16,016 bases of DNA from an uncultured Clostridia bacterium (GTDB lineage Bacteria; Bacillota_A; Clostridia; Oscillospirales; Oscillospiraceae), in NCBI GenBank assembly GCA_947167435.1, contig CAMVIC010000010.1, forward strand, positions 1 through 16,016. Direction: 5' to 3'. Of the stretch, positions 7,398-13,970 are shown in pieces. Every line of letters starts with the position of its first letter. Within the stretch, counting starts at the first letter, position 1. The notes below the pieces were generated by a model that saw nothing but the letters and a program-made list of their open reading frames with translations, did no database searches and was not told the DNA's origin. The position numbers and the translations under genes were made by a program.

Positions 7398-8465
7398 TCA
7401 GACTTCCTTTCTTCGCTGCAGCAGCGCGTCATACACGGCAATCGCTGCCGCCGCCTCCACCACCGGAACTGCCCTCGGCACCACGCAGGGGTCATGCCGT
7501 CCGCCGATCATCAGCGTCTCCTCGCGAAGCTCCTGCATGTGTACCGTTTTCTGCTCTCTGGCGATGGATGGCGTCGGCTTGAACGCTGCGCGGAAGACCA
7601 GCGGCATTCCGGTTGTAATCCCGCCCAGGATTCCTCCCGCATGATTGCTTGACGTACAGATTCTCCCATTCTCCACTACGAAGGGATCGTTGTTTTCACT
7701 GCCGCGCATCCCAGCGACCTGAAAGCCTGCCCCAAATTCAAGGCCCTTGACAGCCGGAATTCCAAAGACAATGGACGCAATCCGATTCTCCATACCGTCA
7801 AACATAGGATCCCCAAGCCCGGCGGGAAGTCCCAGAACGCAGCATTCCACAATGCCGCCGACAGAGTCCCCTTCCGCCTTCGCCTGCAGGATTCTGTCCT
7901 GCATCTGTCGCCCGCATTCATCATTCACGGTGGGGAATGCTTTCTCTGCCGTGCGCTCCGTCAGTTCCCCCTGATCCCACACGTCCGCAATCCGCAGGAT
8001 GCGGGAGATTACCGTGATCCCCTCCTGTTCCAGAAATTGCAGACAAATTCCGCCTGCGATACAGAGCGGAGCGGTCAGGCGTCCGGAGAAATGCCCTCCG
8101 CCGGCGAAATCCTGATTTCCGCCGTATTTGATCTGGGCAGTATAGTCCGCATGTCCGGGGCGAGGCAGCTGTGAAAAAGCGGCGTAGTCCCCGGAGCGTG
8201 TGTCGGAATTGCGGAGGATTGCCGTCAACGGCGTACCACAGGTCACATTTCCCCGCAGCCCGGAGAGAAATTCGGGTATGTCTGTCTCCCGCCTGGCAGT
8301 GGAGTATGCGTTTCTTCCGGGGGCACGTCGATCCAGAAATCGCTGCAGGCGCTCAAAGTCGATGCTCTCCCCCGCCGGAATTCCTTCCATCGTTACGCCG
8401 ATGGCAGCGGAATGAGACTGTCCGAAAACAGTAAGACGCAGGTTTTGTCCGTAGCTGCTGCTCAT
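7398..8465 (-). CDS. aroC: Chorismate synthase
   Basis: This carries out the last common step, EPSP to chorismate, using reduced flavin. The 355-aa protein starts MSSSYGQNLRLTVFGQSHS and shows FGQSHS (14-19), FERLQRFLDRRAPG, SRPGHADYTA-like spacing (RPGHADYTAQIKYGG), GGGHFSGRLTAPLC, and the C-terminal NHAGGILGGITTGMPL with FKPTPSI, all standard signatures. The ATG at 8465 overlaps the aroA stop as ATGA and has AGGAGG seven bases upstream. The open frame extends 21 codons further upstream without family similarity, so that part is rejected. The length is normal for the short bacterial type. Position between aroA and pheA matches the order of reactions. Confidence 0.97.
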   Translation of the reverse strand: MSSSYGQNLRLTVFGQSHSAAIGVTMEGIPAGESIDFERLQRFLDRRAPGRNAYSTARRETDIPEFLSGLRGNVTCGTPLTAILRNSDTRSGDYAAFSQLPRPGHADYTAQIKYGGNQDFAGGGHFSGRLTAPLCIAGGICLQFLEQEGITVISRILRIADVWDQGELTERTAEKAFPTVNDECGRQMQDRILQAKAEGDSVGGIVECCVLGLPAGLGDPMFDGMENRIASIVFGIPAVKGLEFGAGFQVAGMRGSENNDPFVVENGRICTSSNHAGGILGGITTGMPLVFRAAFKPTPSIAREQKTVHMQELREETLMIGGRHDPCVVPRAVPVVEAAAAIAVYDALLQRRKEV

Positions 8466-9721
8466 GCTTCGCCTCCTGTCAGGCTGTCCAAATCTTCCCA
8501 AAAGCGCGGGTAGGACTTCTGAACACACTCCGCACCCGTGATCTCCACCGGAGAAACGCTTGCCATCGCGGCCACGGCAGCAGACATGGCAATTCTGTGA
8601 TCCCCAAAGGAATCGATGGTTCCGCCATGCAGCGCCGCTTTCCCACGAATTACAAGTCCGTCCTCCAGCTCTGTTACATCCGCTCCGAGACTACGCAGCA
8701 GCTCTGTCGTGCTGCGCAGGCGATCCGACTCTTTTAGGCGCAGCCGTGCAGCATGGACAATTCGCGTCTCCCCTTCGGAAACCGACGCGAGCACGCTGAG
8801 TACAGGAATCAGATCCGGGATCGGCGCGGCGTCTATCACGGTTCCATGCCGGTACTGATCGCAAACAAAGACCGAGCTCTCAGAGAACTGTACATTTGCA
8901 CCCATTTCCGAAAGGATATCCAGAATCGCCCTGTCCCCCTGGGAGGAGTGCAGATTTAAACCCTCAACTGTAATGCCTTCTTTGGACAAGGCGCCGGCGC
9001 AAAGGAAAAAGGCGGCGTTTGAATAATCGCCCTCTACCTGCAAACGCGGCGGCAGAAGAGCTTTCTGCCCGCCCGGAATTTGATAACGCGCGTCCCTCTT
9101 TTCAAGTTTTATTCCGGACAGGTCCAGGGCATCCTCCGTCATGGTGATATACGCGGAAGACTCCAGATTTCCGGTGACAGCAAGGCTACTGTCCCCTGCC
9201 AGGAAGGGAAGCGCCATCAAAAGCCCCGAGATATACTGGGAGGATACATTGCCCGGCAATGTGTAAGCGCCTGAGCGCAGCTGCCCACTGCAAAAGAGCT
9301 TCGCGCCATCTTCCGAGAATCTCATGCCGTGGGAGTTCAGCTCCGAATCCAACGGCGCAAGCGGGCGCTGGGGCAGTCGTCCTTCCCGGATGAAAACCGC
9401 ATCTGCGCCCAACGCGCCGACCACAGGCAGGAGAAAACGCAGCGTAGAGCCGCTCTCCCCACAGGAAAGCTCACGCAGTCCTGTCGGTGTCTTCCGGATG
9501 GGCCGAACGAGAAGCGTGCCTTTCCCGGTCTCCCGGATGCTCGCCCCCAGCGCATTCAGGCAGCAGACAGTGGCTTCAATATCACGGGAGATTCCATCAC
9601 AGATAATTTTGGTTTCCTTCTCTCCCATTGCAGCACAGATCAGCAAGCGGTGCGCCTGGGATTTGGACGCCGGAATGCATACGCTGCCGCTGCGTTGTCC
9701 GGGAGAAACCCGGCGGATCAT
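8462..9721 (-). CDS. aroA: 3-phosphoshikimate 1-carboxyvinyltransferase (EPSP synthase)
   Basis: This transfers enolpyruvyl from phosphoenolpyruvate to shikimate 3-phosphate. The 419-aa protein has the N-terminal PASKSQAHR with Lys20, Ser21 and Arg25 contacting substrate, CGESGSTLRFLLPVVGALG, the second-domain SSQYISGLLMALPFLAG, AAFFLCAGAL, LRLKESDRL, and DHRIAMSAAVAAM near the C-terminus. The ATG at 9721 was chosen for the GGGAGGTG ribosome site just upstream and because the family N-terminus (MIRRVSPGQRSGSVCIPASKS) starts here; 21 upstream codons in the open frame lie in aroB. ATG overlaps the aroB TGA. Whether it is a glyphosate-tolerant type was not judged. Confidence 0.97.
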   Translation of the reverse strand: MIRRVSPGQRSGSVCIPASKSQAHRLLICAAMGEKETKIICDGISRDIEATVCCLNALGASIRETGKGTLLVRPIRKTPTGLRELSCGESGSTLRFLLPVVGALGADAVFIREGRLPQRPLAPLDSELNSHGMRFSEDGAKLFCSGQLRSGAYTLPGNVSSQYISGLLMALPFLAGDSSLAVTGNLESSAYITMTEDALDLSGIKLEKRDARYQIPGGQKALLPPRLQVEGDYSNAAFFLCAGALSKEGITVEGLNLHSSQGDRAILDILSEMGANVQFSESSVFVCDQYRHGTVIDAAPIPDLIPVLSVLASVSEGETRIVHAARLRLKESDRLRSTTELLRSLGADVTELEDGLVIRGKAALHGGTIDSFGDHRIAMSAAVAAMASVSPVEITGAECVQKSYPRFWEDLDSLTGGEA

Positions 9722-10776
9722 CGCACACCTCCCAGGCGAAGCCAGTCTTTTACCTCTTCCAGTGGTACCGCCTCTATGCTGCATGAGCCTATGGCTCTCG
9801 GTACTATCAGATGCATGGTATCTCCGTCCAGTTTCTTGTCCGCTGCCACCGCCATGAACATTTTGTCCAACGGAAACTCTGTCTCTGTGGGGAGCTCATA
9901 CTGCTTCAGAACGGACACGATTTTCTCCACGGTGTTCTCGGTACAGAAGCCTTTTTTCCAGGCTGCCCTGGCCATGATTGCCATGCCGATGGCAACCGCC
10001 TGCCCGTGCAAAACGGCAAAATCGCTGCAGGCCTCCACCGCATGACCGAAAGAATGTCCCAGGTTCAAAAGCTGCCGCTTTCCCCGGTCAAACTCATCCT
10101 CGTGCACAATGTCCCGCTTCATTTCCACGCAGGTCTGGATCACGTGCTCCACCTGCCCGGTGATCGGCGTCTTCCGAAGCTCTTCAAAAAAAGCCTCGTT
10201 TCCCAGCACGCCGTATTTGATTACTTCCGCGCTGCCGCAGCGGAGCTGTTCCGCGGGCAGTGTGTTCAGTGTCTCCGGGTCACAGTAAACCGCCAACGGC
10301 TGATAGAAGCTGCCAACCTGGTTTTTCCCGGTCTCAAGGTTCACTGCCGTTTTCCCGCCAACGGAAGAGTCCACTGCCGCGAGCAGAGTAGTCGGTACCT
10401 GCACAAAGCCGATACCGCGTTGGTAGGTTGCAGCGACAAATCCGCCCAGATCTCCTACCACACCGCCGCCGAGGGCCACCAGAACGTCGCTTCTCGTCAG
10501 GCGGTTCACGGAAAGGAAATGCAGCACTTCCCCGTAAGTACCAAGGCTTTTTGACCGCTCCCCGAAGGGCACCACATAGCTCAGCACCCGAAAACCCGCC
10601 TGCTCCAGGGAGTGGAGCGCACGCGCCCCGTAGAGCGGGAATACATGGTCGTCCGAGAGAACGACGGCGGTCTTCGCCCCGGTGAGCGGACGGAGCCGCT
10701 CTCCGACTTCATCCAGCAGCCCCCGGGCAATCTGAACCTCATAGGCCCGGGATGCGTTTACTTTCACCGTTTTCAA
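9718..10776 (-). CDS. aroB: 3-dehydroquinate synthase
   Basis: This NAD- and metal-dependent enzyme makes 3-dehydroquinate from DAHP, the second pathway step. The 352-aa protein has PFGERSKS, the nucleotide site ALGGGVVGDLGGFVAATYQRG (101-121), PTTLLAAVDSSVGGKTAVN (128-146), and presumed metal ligands Glu184 (SAEVIKYG), His241 (LNLGHSFGH) and His257 (LHGQAVAIGM). The start codon is TTG (10774-10776), overlapping the tyrA TGA as TTGA, with GAGGTGG seven bases upstream. No ATG fits: the family N-terminus MKTVKVNASRAYEVQIARG begins exactly here. The weak start plus overlap suggests translation depends on ribosomes finishing tyrA. Confidence 0.96.
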   Translation of the reverse strand: MKTVKVNASRAYEVQIARGLLDEVGERLRPLTGAKTAVVLSDDHVFPLYGARALHSLEQAGFRVLSYVVPFGERSKSLGTYGEVLHFLSVNRLTRSDVLVALGGGVVGDLGGFVAATYQRGIGFVQVPTTLLAAVDSSVGGKTAVNLETGKNQVGSFYQPLAVYCDPETLNTLPAEQLRCGSAEVIKYGVLGNEAFFEELRKTPITGQVEHVIQTCVEMKRDIVHEDEFDRGKRQLLNLGHSFGHAVEACSDFAVLHGQAVAIGMAIMARAAWKKGFCTENTVEKIVSVLKQYELPTETEFPLDKMFMAVAADKKLDGDTMHLIVPRAIGSCSIEAVPLEEVKDWLRLGGVR

Positions 10777-11606
10777 TGGCCGTCCACCTCTTCCTTCCGT
10801 TTTCTGCCCTCGTCCAGCAGCCGCGTAAGCCCAGGCAGATCATCCGCCTCCATGGCGGTTTTGTATTCCGTCAGGCTGCCAATCAAGGTATCCAGCTCCC
10901 GGAGAAGGTAATCTTTATTCTCCAGGAACAGCTCTGCCCACATGGAAGGATTCAGCCAGGCAACCCGGGTCAGGTCCTTGTAACTGCCGGCGGAAAATCC
11001 TTTGTGCACAGATGCGGTTGGGCTCTTGATATAGGCGTTGGAAACCACATGGGCCAGCTGGGAAGTGAAAGCGATCATTGCGTCATGCTTCTCCGCCGTG
11101 GTGACAGAGAAGTGTCCGAAACCCGCAGGTGAGAGCAGCTCCTTTGCCCTGCTGAGCAGAAGAATATCGTCAAACACCGGCGGCACAAGTACCATCGGCG
11201 CGCCGTGATACAGGTTCGCGCGGGAATATTTATAACCGGAGTTATGCGTTCCGGCCATGGGATGACCGCCGATGTATGTAAACCCCCAGCGCTCCGCAAG
11301 CGGAAAGGCCGCTGCGCAGATTACACGCTTGGTGCCGCAGCAGTCGATCACCAGTGGTTTCTTTCCGATATAGGGTCCCATCTCCTCCAGCCAGGAAATG
11401 GCCGCCTCCGGATAAATCGCGATCAGGATCAGATCGCATTCTGAGGCATTTTCTTTGGTCAGCGCTTCCTGCACGTCGCCGTTCATCATGGCAAATTCCA
11501 GCACGGAGGCACTCCGATTCCAGGCAAGCACCCGGTGCCCCTCCTCATGATAGGCTTTCGCCAGAGAGCCGCCGATCAGGCCGAGTCCAACAATACCGAC
11601 CGTCAT
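10773..11606 (-). CDS. tyrA: Prephenate dehydrogenase
   Basis: This oxidatively decarboxylates prephenate to 4-hydroxyphenylpyruvate, the tyrosine branch. The 277-aa protein starts with a Rossmann NAD(P) loop GLGLIGGS (7-14). It continues with AWNRS at the end of the second strand, DCCGTKR, and the catalytic GGHPMAGTHNSGY with His115. The helical dimerisation domain follows with FGHFSVTTAEKHDAMIAFTSQLAH. There is no C-terminal ACT domain, so it is the short form; feedback control by tyrosine through an ACT domain is not expected. ATG 11606 shares one base with the aroF TAA stop (TAATG), with GGGAGG 11 bases upstream. Use of NADP (arogenate) rather than NAD was not excluded. Confidence 0.95.
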   Translation of the reverse strand: MTVGIVGLGLIGGSLAKAYHEEGHRVLAWNRSASVLEFAMMNGDVQEALTKENASECDLILIAIYPEAAISWLEEMGPYIGKKPLVIDCCGTKRVICAAAFPLAERWGFTYIGGHPMAGTHNSGYKYSRANLYHGAPMVLVPPVFDDILLLSRAKELLSPAGFGHFSVTTAEKHDAMIAFTSQLAHVVSNAYIKSPTASVHKGFSAGSYKDLTRVAWLNPSMWAELFLENKDYLLRELDTLIGSLTEYKTAMEADDLPGLTRLLDEGRKRKEEVDGH

Positions 11607-12607
11607 TATGCCAAAACCTCCCGCAGCTTCCGTACCTTCTCCGCAAGGGCTGTGTACTCTTCCGGCCGCAGCGACTGGGCACCGTCGCAGAGTGCGTGGA
11701 TGGGGTCGTTATGAACCTCGATGATCAGTCCATCGGCTCCTGCCGCGGTGCCGGCCAGTGCCATGGGCGGCACCAGTTTGGCAATTCCGGTGGCATGGCT
11801 GGGATCCACAATGACGGGCAGATGGGTCAGCTCGTGCAGCATGGGGACGGCGGAGAGATCCAGCGTGTTGCGGGTGTAATCGCTGAATGTGCGGATACCC
11901 CGTTCGCAGAGAATCACGCGCTCATTGCCGCTTGCCATAATATACTCCGCGCTCATCAGAAGCTCCTTAAGCGTGTTGGCAAGGCCCCGCTTGAGCAGAA
12001 TCGGTTTATCCATTTTCCCAAGCTCCCGCAGCAGGTCAAAGTTCTGCATGTTGCGGGCTCCCACCTGAATCACGTCTACATCCGCAAAAAGGTCAATGTC
12101 CATGATATTCATCAGCTCTGTCACAATGGGCAGTCCCGTTTCCGCACGTGCAATACGCAGCAGCTCCAGCCCGGTGGCCTTCAATCCCGCGAAATCATAC
12201 GGGGAGGTACGGGGCTTGAAGGCGCCGCCTCTCAGCATGTTGGCGCCGGCAGCCTTCACGGCCTTTGCCACCGTCACAATCTGTTCTTCGCTCTCTACGG
12301 AGCAGGGACCGGCGATCATGGCAAAGTGCCCGCCGCCAATCTTCACATCCCCGACTTCAACTATCAGATCGTCCGGATGGAACTTCCGGTTGCAGCATTT
12401 GAAGGGCTCTGTCACACGTTTTACCGAATCAACAATCTCAAGGCTGGAAACAAGATCCATGTCCACCCGGCTGGTGTCTCCGATCAGGCCCAGAACCGTC
12501 TGAAAATCTCCGTCGGAGACATGGATACGCAAGCCAAGATTCTGCAGCCAGGAAATCAGCTGCGCTTTCTTTTCTTTGGGGACACCATGCTTTAAAACAA
12601 CGATCAT
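11606..12607 (-). CDS. aroF: DAHP synthase (3-deoxy-7-phosphoheptulonate synthase) with N-terminal regulatory domain
   Basis: This is the entry enzyme of the pathway, condensing phosphoenolpyruvate and erythrose 4-phosphate. The 333-aa protein is of the type I-beta (Thermotoga-like) class. Residues 1-66 form a ferredoxin-like domain ([20 protein letters not shown]...), known in that class to mediate inhibition by Tyr or Phe. The barrel domain has [10 protein letters not shown] with metal-binding Cys102, [17 protein letters not shown] (125-141), [32 protein letters not shown], and [11 protein letters not shown] 12607 follows GGAGG by about nine bases. It is the first structural gene behind the attenuator leader, so both transcription and enzyme activity of the committed step appear to be tied to aromatic amino acid levels. 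The symbol follows common Gram-positive usage; aroG/aroH naming is also seen. Confidence 0.96.
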   Translation of the reverse strand: MIVVLKHGVPKEKKAQLISWLQNLGLRIHVSDGDFQTVLGLIGDTSRVDMDLVSSLEIVDSVKRVTEPFKCCNRKFHPDDLIVEVGDVKIGGGHFAMIAGPCSVESEEQIVTVAKAVKAAGANMLRGGAFKPRTSPYDFAGLKATGLELLRIARAETGLPIVTELMNIMDIDLFADVDVIQVGARNMQNFDLLRELGKMDKPILLKRGLANTLKELLMSAEYIMASGNERVILCERGIRTFSDYTRNTLDLSAVPMLHELTHLPVIVDPSHATGIAKLVPPMALAGTAAGADGLIIEVHNDPIHALCDGAQSLRPEEYTALAEKVRKLREVLA

Positions 12608-12648
12608 CTCGTTTTCCTCCGTTTTCTGTTCTATTTCTGCCAGCCAAG

Positions 12649-12677
12649 AAAAAACTGCACAGGCTCAACCTGTGCAG
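12649..12677 (-). terminator. Attenuator: intrinsic terminator in the aro operon leader
   Basis: On the minus strand CTGCACAGG (12669-12677) pairs perfectly with CCTGTGCAG (12655-12663) around a TTGAG loop, followed at once by six T (12649-12654). This is a standard intrinsic terminator, yet it sits 42 bases upstream of the aroF start codon and downstream of a promoter and a Tyr/Phe-rich leader ORF. The stem 5' arm can instead pair with upstream sequence (see the alternative structure). Premature termination here would switch off the whole aro operon. Confidence 0.9.
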
Positions 12678-12769
12678 CATTCTAAGCGATCCTCAAGCTT
12701 ATTATTGCGCCACAAATCAGCCTTACCGTTTCTGTACAGTAAAGGAATAATATGCGGCAAAATAATAAG
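12669..12769 (-). promoter_or_regulatory. Alternative RNA pairings of the leader (regions 1:2 and 2:3)
   Basis: On the minus strand CTTATTATT-T-TGCCGCA (12753-12769), covering leader codons 3-8, pairs with TGTGGCG-C-AATAATAAG (12698-12714). The stem has 16 pairs with one mismatch and two G-U. Region 2 (12697-12716) can alternatively pair with 12669-12687 as TAAGC/GCTTA, GCA/TGC and TTTGTG/CACAGG with small internal loops. This would capture the terminator 5' arm and act as antiterminator. A ribosome stalled at the early Tyr codons would mask region 1 and free region 2. One finishing at the TAA (12723-12725) would cover part of region 2 and allow the terminator. Pairings are seen by eye; folding energies were not computed. 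Confidence 0.75.
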
Positions 12770-12776
12770 TCATCAT
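12723..12776 (-). CDS. Tyr/Phe-rich leader peptide of the aro operon
   Basis: This short ORF encodes MMTYYFAAYYSFTVQKR, 17 residues of which four are Tyr and two are Phe, in two Tyr-Tyr pairs at codons 4-5 and 9-10. GGGAGGA at 12781-12787 sits 5 bases from the first ATG and 8 from the second, a strong ribosome site. It lies about 30 bases downstream of the promoter -10 and is followed by the terminator hairpin and then aroF. The product probably has no role other than sensing charged tRNA-Tyr and tRNA-Phe by ribosome pausing, as in the enterobacterial pheA and his leaders. Trp codons are absent, in keeping with the operon's two branches (Tyr and Phe). Confidence 0.88.
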   Translation of the reverse strand: MMTYYFAAYYSFTVQKR

Positions 12777-12806
12777 TTCGTCCTCCCGGTCGGAAATACT
12801 GGAAAT

Positions 12807-12835
12807 ACTATATTCTTATCCCGCAGTTGTGTCAA
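12807..12835 (-). promoter_or_regulatory. Sigma-A type promoter of the aro operon
   Basis: On the minus strand TTGACA (12830-12835, perfect -35) is followed after 17 bases by TATAGT (12807-12812, one mismatch to TATAAT). Transcription would begin near 12800, just ahead of the leader peptide ribosome site. The sequence upstream of the -35 is AT-rich. No other comparable promoter was noticed within the operon. Confidence 0.85.
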
Positions 12836-13247
12836 GCGTAAACTTCCACAAACTTTTATACTTTAAGGAGTTAAAACTTTACAAAGCTGCCAGTTTCTCA
12901 AAGAGTCCCCCGCCGGGATATAATGCGCGTGCAATAACAGAGCGTAATTTCCATTTTTATCCGTCAAAAAAAGCTGTAACTTTTTCAAAATCGGCTTTAC
13001 AGAATCCTCAGGAAAGTTCCCGGAAAGCTTGAAAGCAACAACATCTGAAACCTGTTTTCCATGTGGAAAAAGTTACATAACTATTTTAAATAATTTTACT
13101 GCAAAGAGTTATCAACATTTTCAACAGCTTTTTCAACAAGCATTTTTTCCCGGTATATCAGGGTTTTTTCAGATAATTGACTAAATGTGACGAAACCGCA
13201 AACCGCTTCAGGTTACGAAAAAGAAACAAAAAATAGTTAACATAAAC
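12836..13247. other. AT-rich intergenic gap between radC and the aro promoter
   Basis: About 410 bases carry no convincing gene on either strand. The base composition is clearly richer in A and T than the flanking genes. The only structured part is the DnaA-box-like cluster listed separately. T-rich runs follow the radC stop on the minus strand but no clear terminator hairpin was found, so where the polA-rimI-tsaD-radC transcript ends is unknown. A TATAAT on the plus strand at 12919-12924 has no good -35 and no gene to drive. Confidence 0.6.
13055..13138. other. Cluster of DnaA-box-like nonamers with AT-rich tract
   Basis: Against the consensus TTATCCACA, TTATCAACA (13109-13117) has one mismatch. 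The reverse complement of TGTGGAAAA (13062-13070), i.e. TTTTCCACA, also has one. Two copies of TTTTCAACA (13118-13126 and 13130-13138) have two each. The three plus-strand copies are spaced 9 and 12 bases apart. Between the minus-strand box and the others lies an AT-rich stretch (13074-13100). TTTTCCA-TG-TGGAAAA at 13055-13070 is also an inverted repeat. This resembles an origin or DnaA-binding cluster, but dnaA and dnaN are not in the window and some matches are degenerate. Confidence 0.45.
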
Positions 13248-13940
13248 TCAATTCGTTTCTCCCGGCATCCGCAACCATCCGGAATCCCGATAAGAGACAA
13301 AATCATCCTGGGCAACGATGATATGGTCAAAAAGCTCCACACCGATGGTCCGCAGCGCTTCATAAACCTGTTGGGTAACCTGATCGTCCTCCCGGGAAGG
13401 AAGCGCAAAGCCCTCCGGATGATTATGCGACAGGATTACATAGGCCGCTTTGTTTTGCACTGCGTATTCCACCAGTCTGCGGATGGAAAAATGAACCGTG
13501 TTTGCCTCACCGCGCCCCAGTTCCTGGCAGCGGATAATGCGTTTTCCGGAGTCCAGGCACAGGATGAGCGCCAGCTCATCCCGGATATTGGCAAATTGCG
13601 GGACCAGGTAGGCTCCGGCTTCCTGACTGGTGCGGATGTATTGGATATCTTCCGCCGCACGCAGCCTGCTGCGCCGCCCTAACTCCGGCACCAGCCGGAT
13701 CAGTGCGGCCGTACTTCTTGAAATGCCCGGGATCTCACACAGCTCCTGTTCGCTGGCACTGAAAACCGCCTGGATTGAGCCGAAATGCTCCAGCAGCGCA
13801 TGAGCGAGCGGATTGGTATCCTTCCTGGGAATCGCATAAAAGAGGAGCAGCTCCAGCGCATTTACGTCACTGATCGGATTGAGGCCATATTCCAGAAAGC
13901 TGCTGCGAAGCCGTTCCCGATGCCCATCGTGTACGCCCAT
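13248..13940 (-). CDS. radC: RadC family JAB/MPN domain protein
   Basis: This is a 230-aa protein of the RadC (DUF2466, UPF0758) family, whose true biochemical role is unsettled despite its historic naming as a repair protein. An N-terminal helix-hairpin-helix region (about 67-83, LCEIPGISRSTAALIRL) is followed by a JAMM metalloprotease-like domain with the expected metal ligands: Glu122, His172 and His174 in SHNHPEG, then Ser182 and Asp185. So the active-site set is complete. ATG 13940 follows a strong GGAGAGGAGGG site. It is 30 bases after the tsaD stop and appears to be the last gene of the polA-rimI-tsaD-radC group. Confidence 0.95.
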   Translation of the reverse strand: MGVHDGHRERLRSSFLEYGLNPISDVNALELLLFYAIPRKDTNPLAHALLEHFGSIQAVFSASEQELCEIPGISRSTAALIRLVPELGRRSRLRAAEDIQYIRTSQEAGAYLVPQFANIRDELALILCLDSGKRIIRCQELGRGEANTVHFSIRRLVEYAVQNKAAYVILSHNHPEGFALPSREDDQVTQQVYEALRTIGVELFDHIIVAQDDFVSYRDSGWLRMPGETN

Positions 13941-13970
13941 GCTCTTCCCTCCTCTCCCGATCGGTTTCGT

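Noticed and set aside
11354..12595. Long plus-strand open frame (over 400 codons) opposite aroF and tyrA
   Set aside because: It is antisense to two well-supported enzymes, has no recognisable domain, and has no ribosome site; long antisense frames are expected in GC-rich coding DNA.
12732..12739. CTGTACAG in the leader ORF as the main antiterminator arm for the terminator 5' arm
   Set aside because: It can pair at seven of eight bases, but it lies within the leader ORF where ribosomes would cover it, and the 12697-12716 pairing is longer and better placed; kept only as an alternative.
12601..12840. T-box riboswitch upstream of aroF
   Set aside because: The conserved T-box antiterminator bases (AGGGTGGNACCGCG type) and the Stem I elements are absent; the leader ORF and overlapping stems explain the terminator better.
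12919..12924. TATAAT on the plus strand in the intergenic gap
   Set aside because: No acceptable -35 at 16-18 bases, and no gene on the plus strand downstream.
12829..13032. 67-codon plus-strand frame in the gap
   Set aside because: It has no ribosome site, a Lys/Ser-rich low-complexity translation, and overlaps the aro promoter on the other strand.
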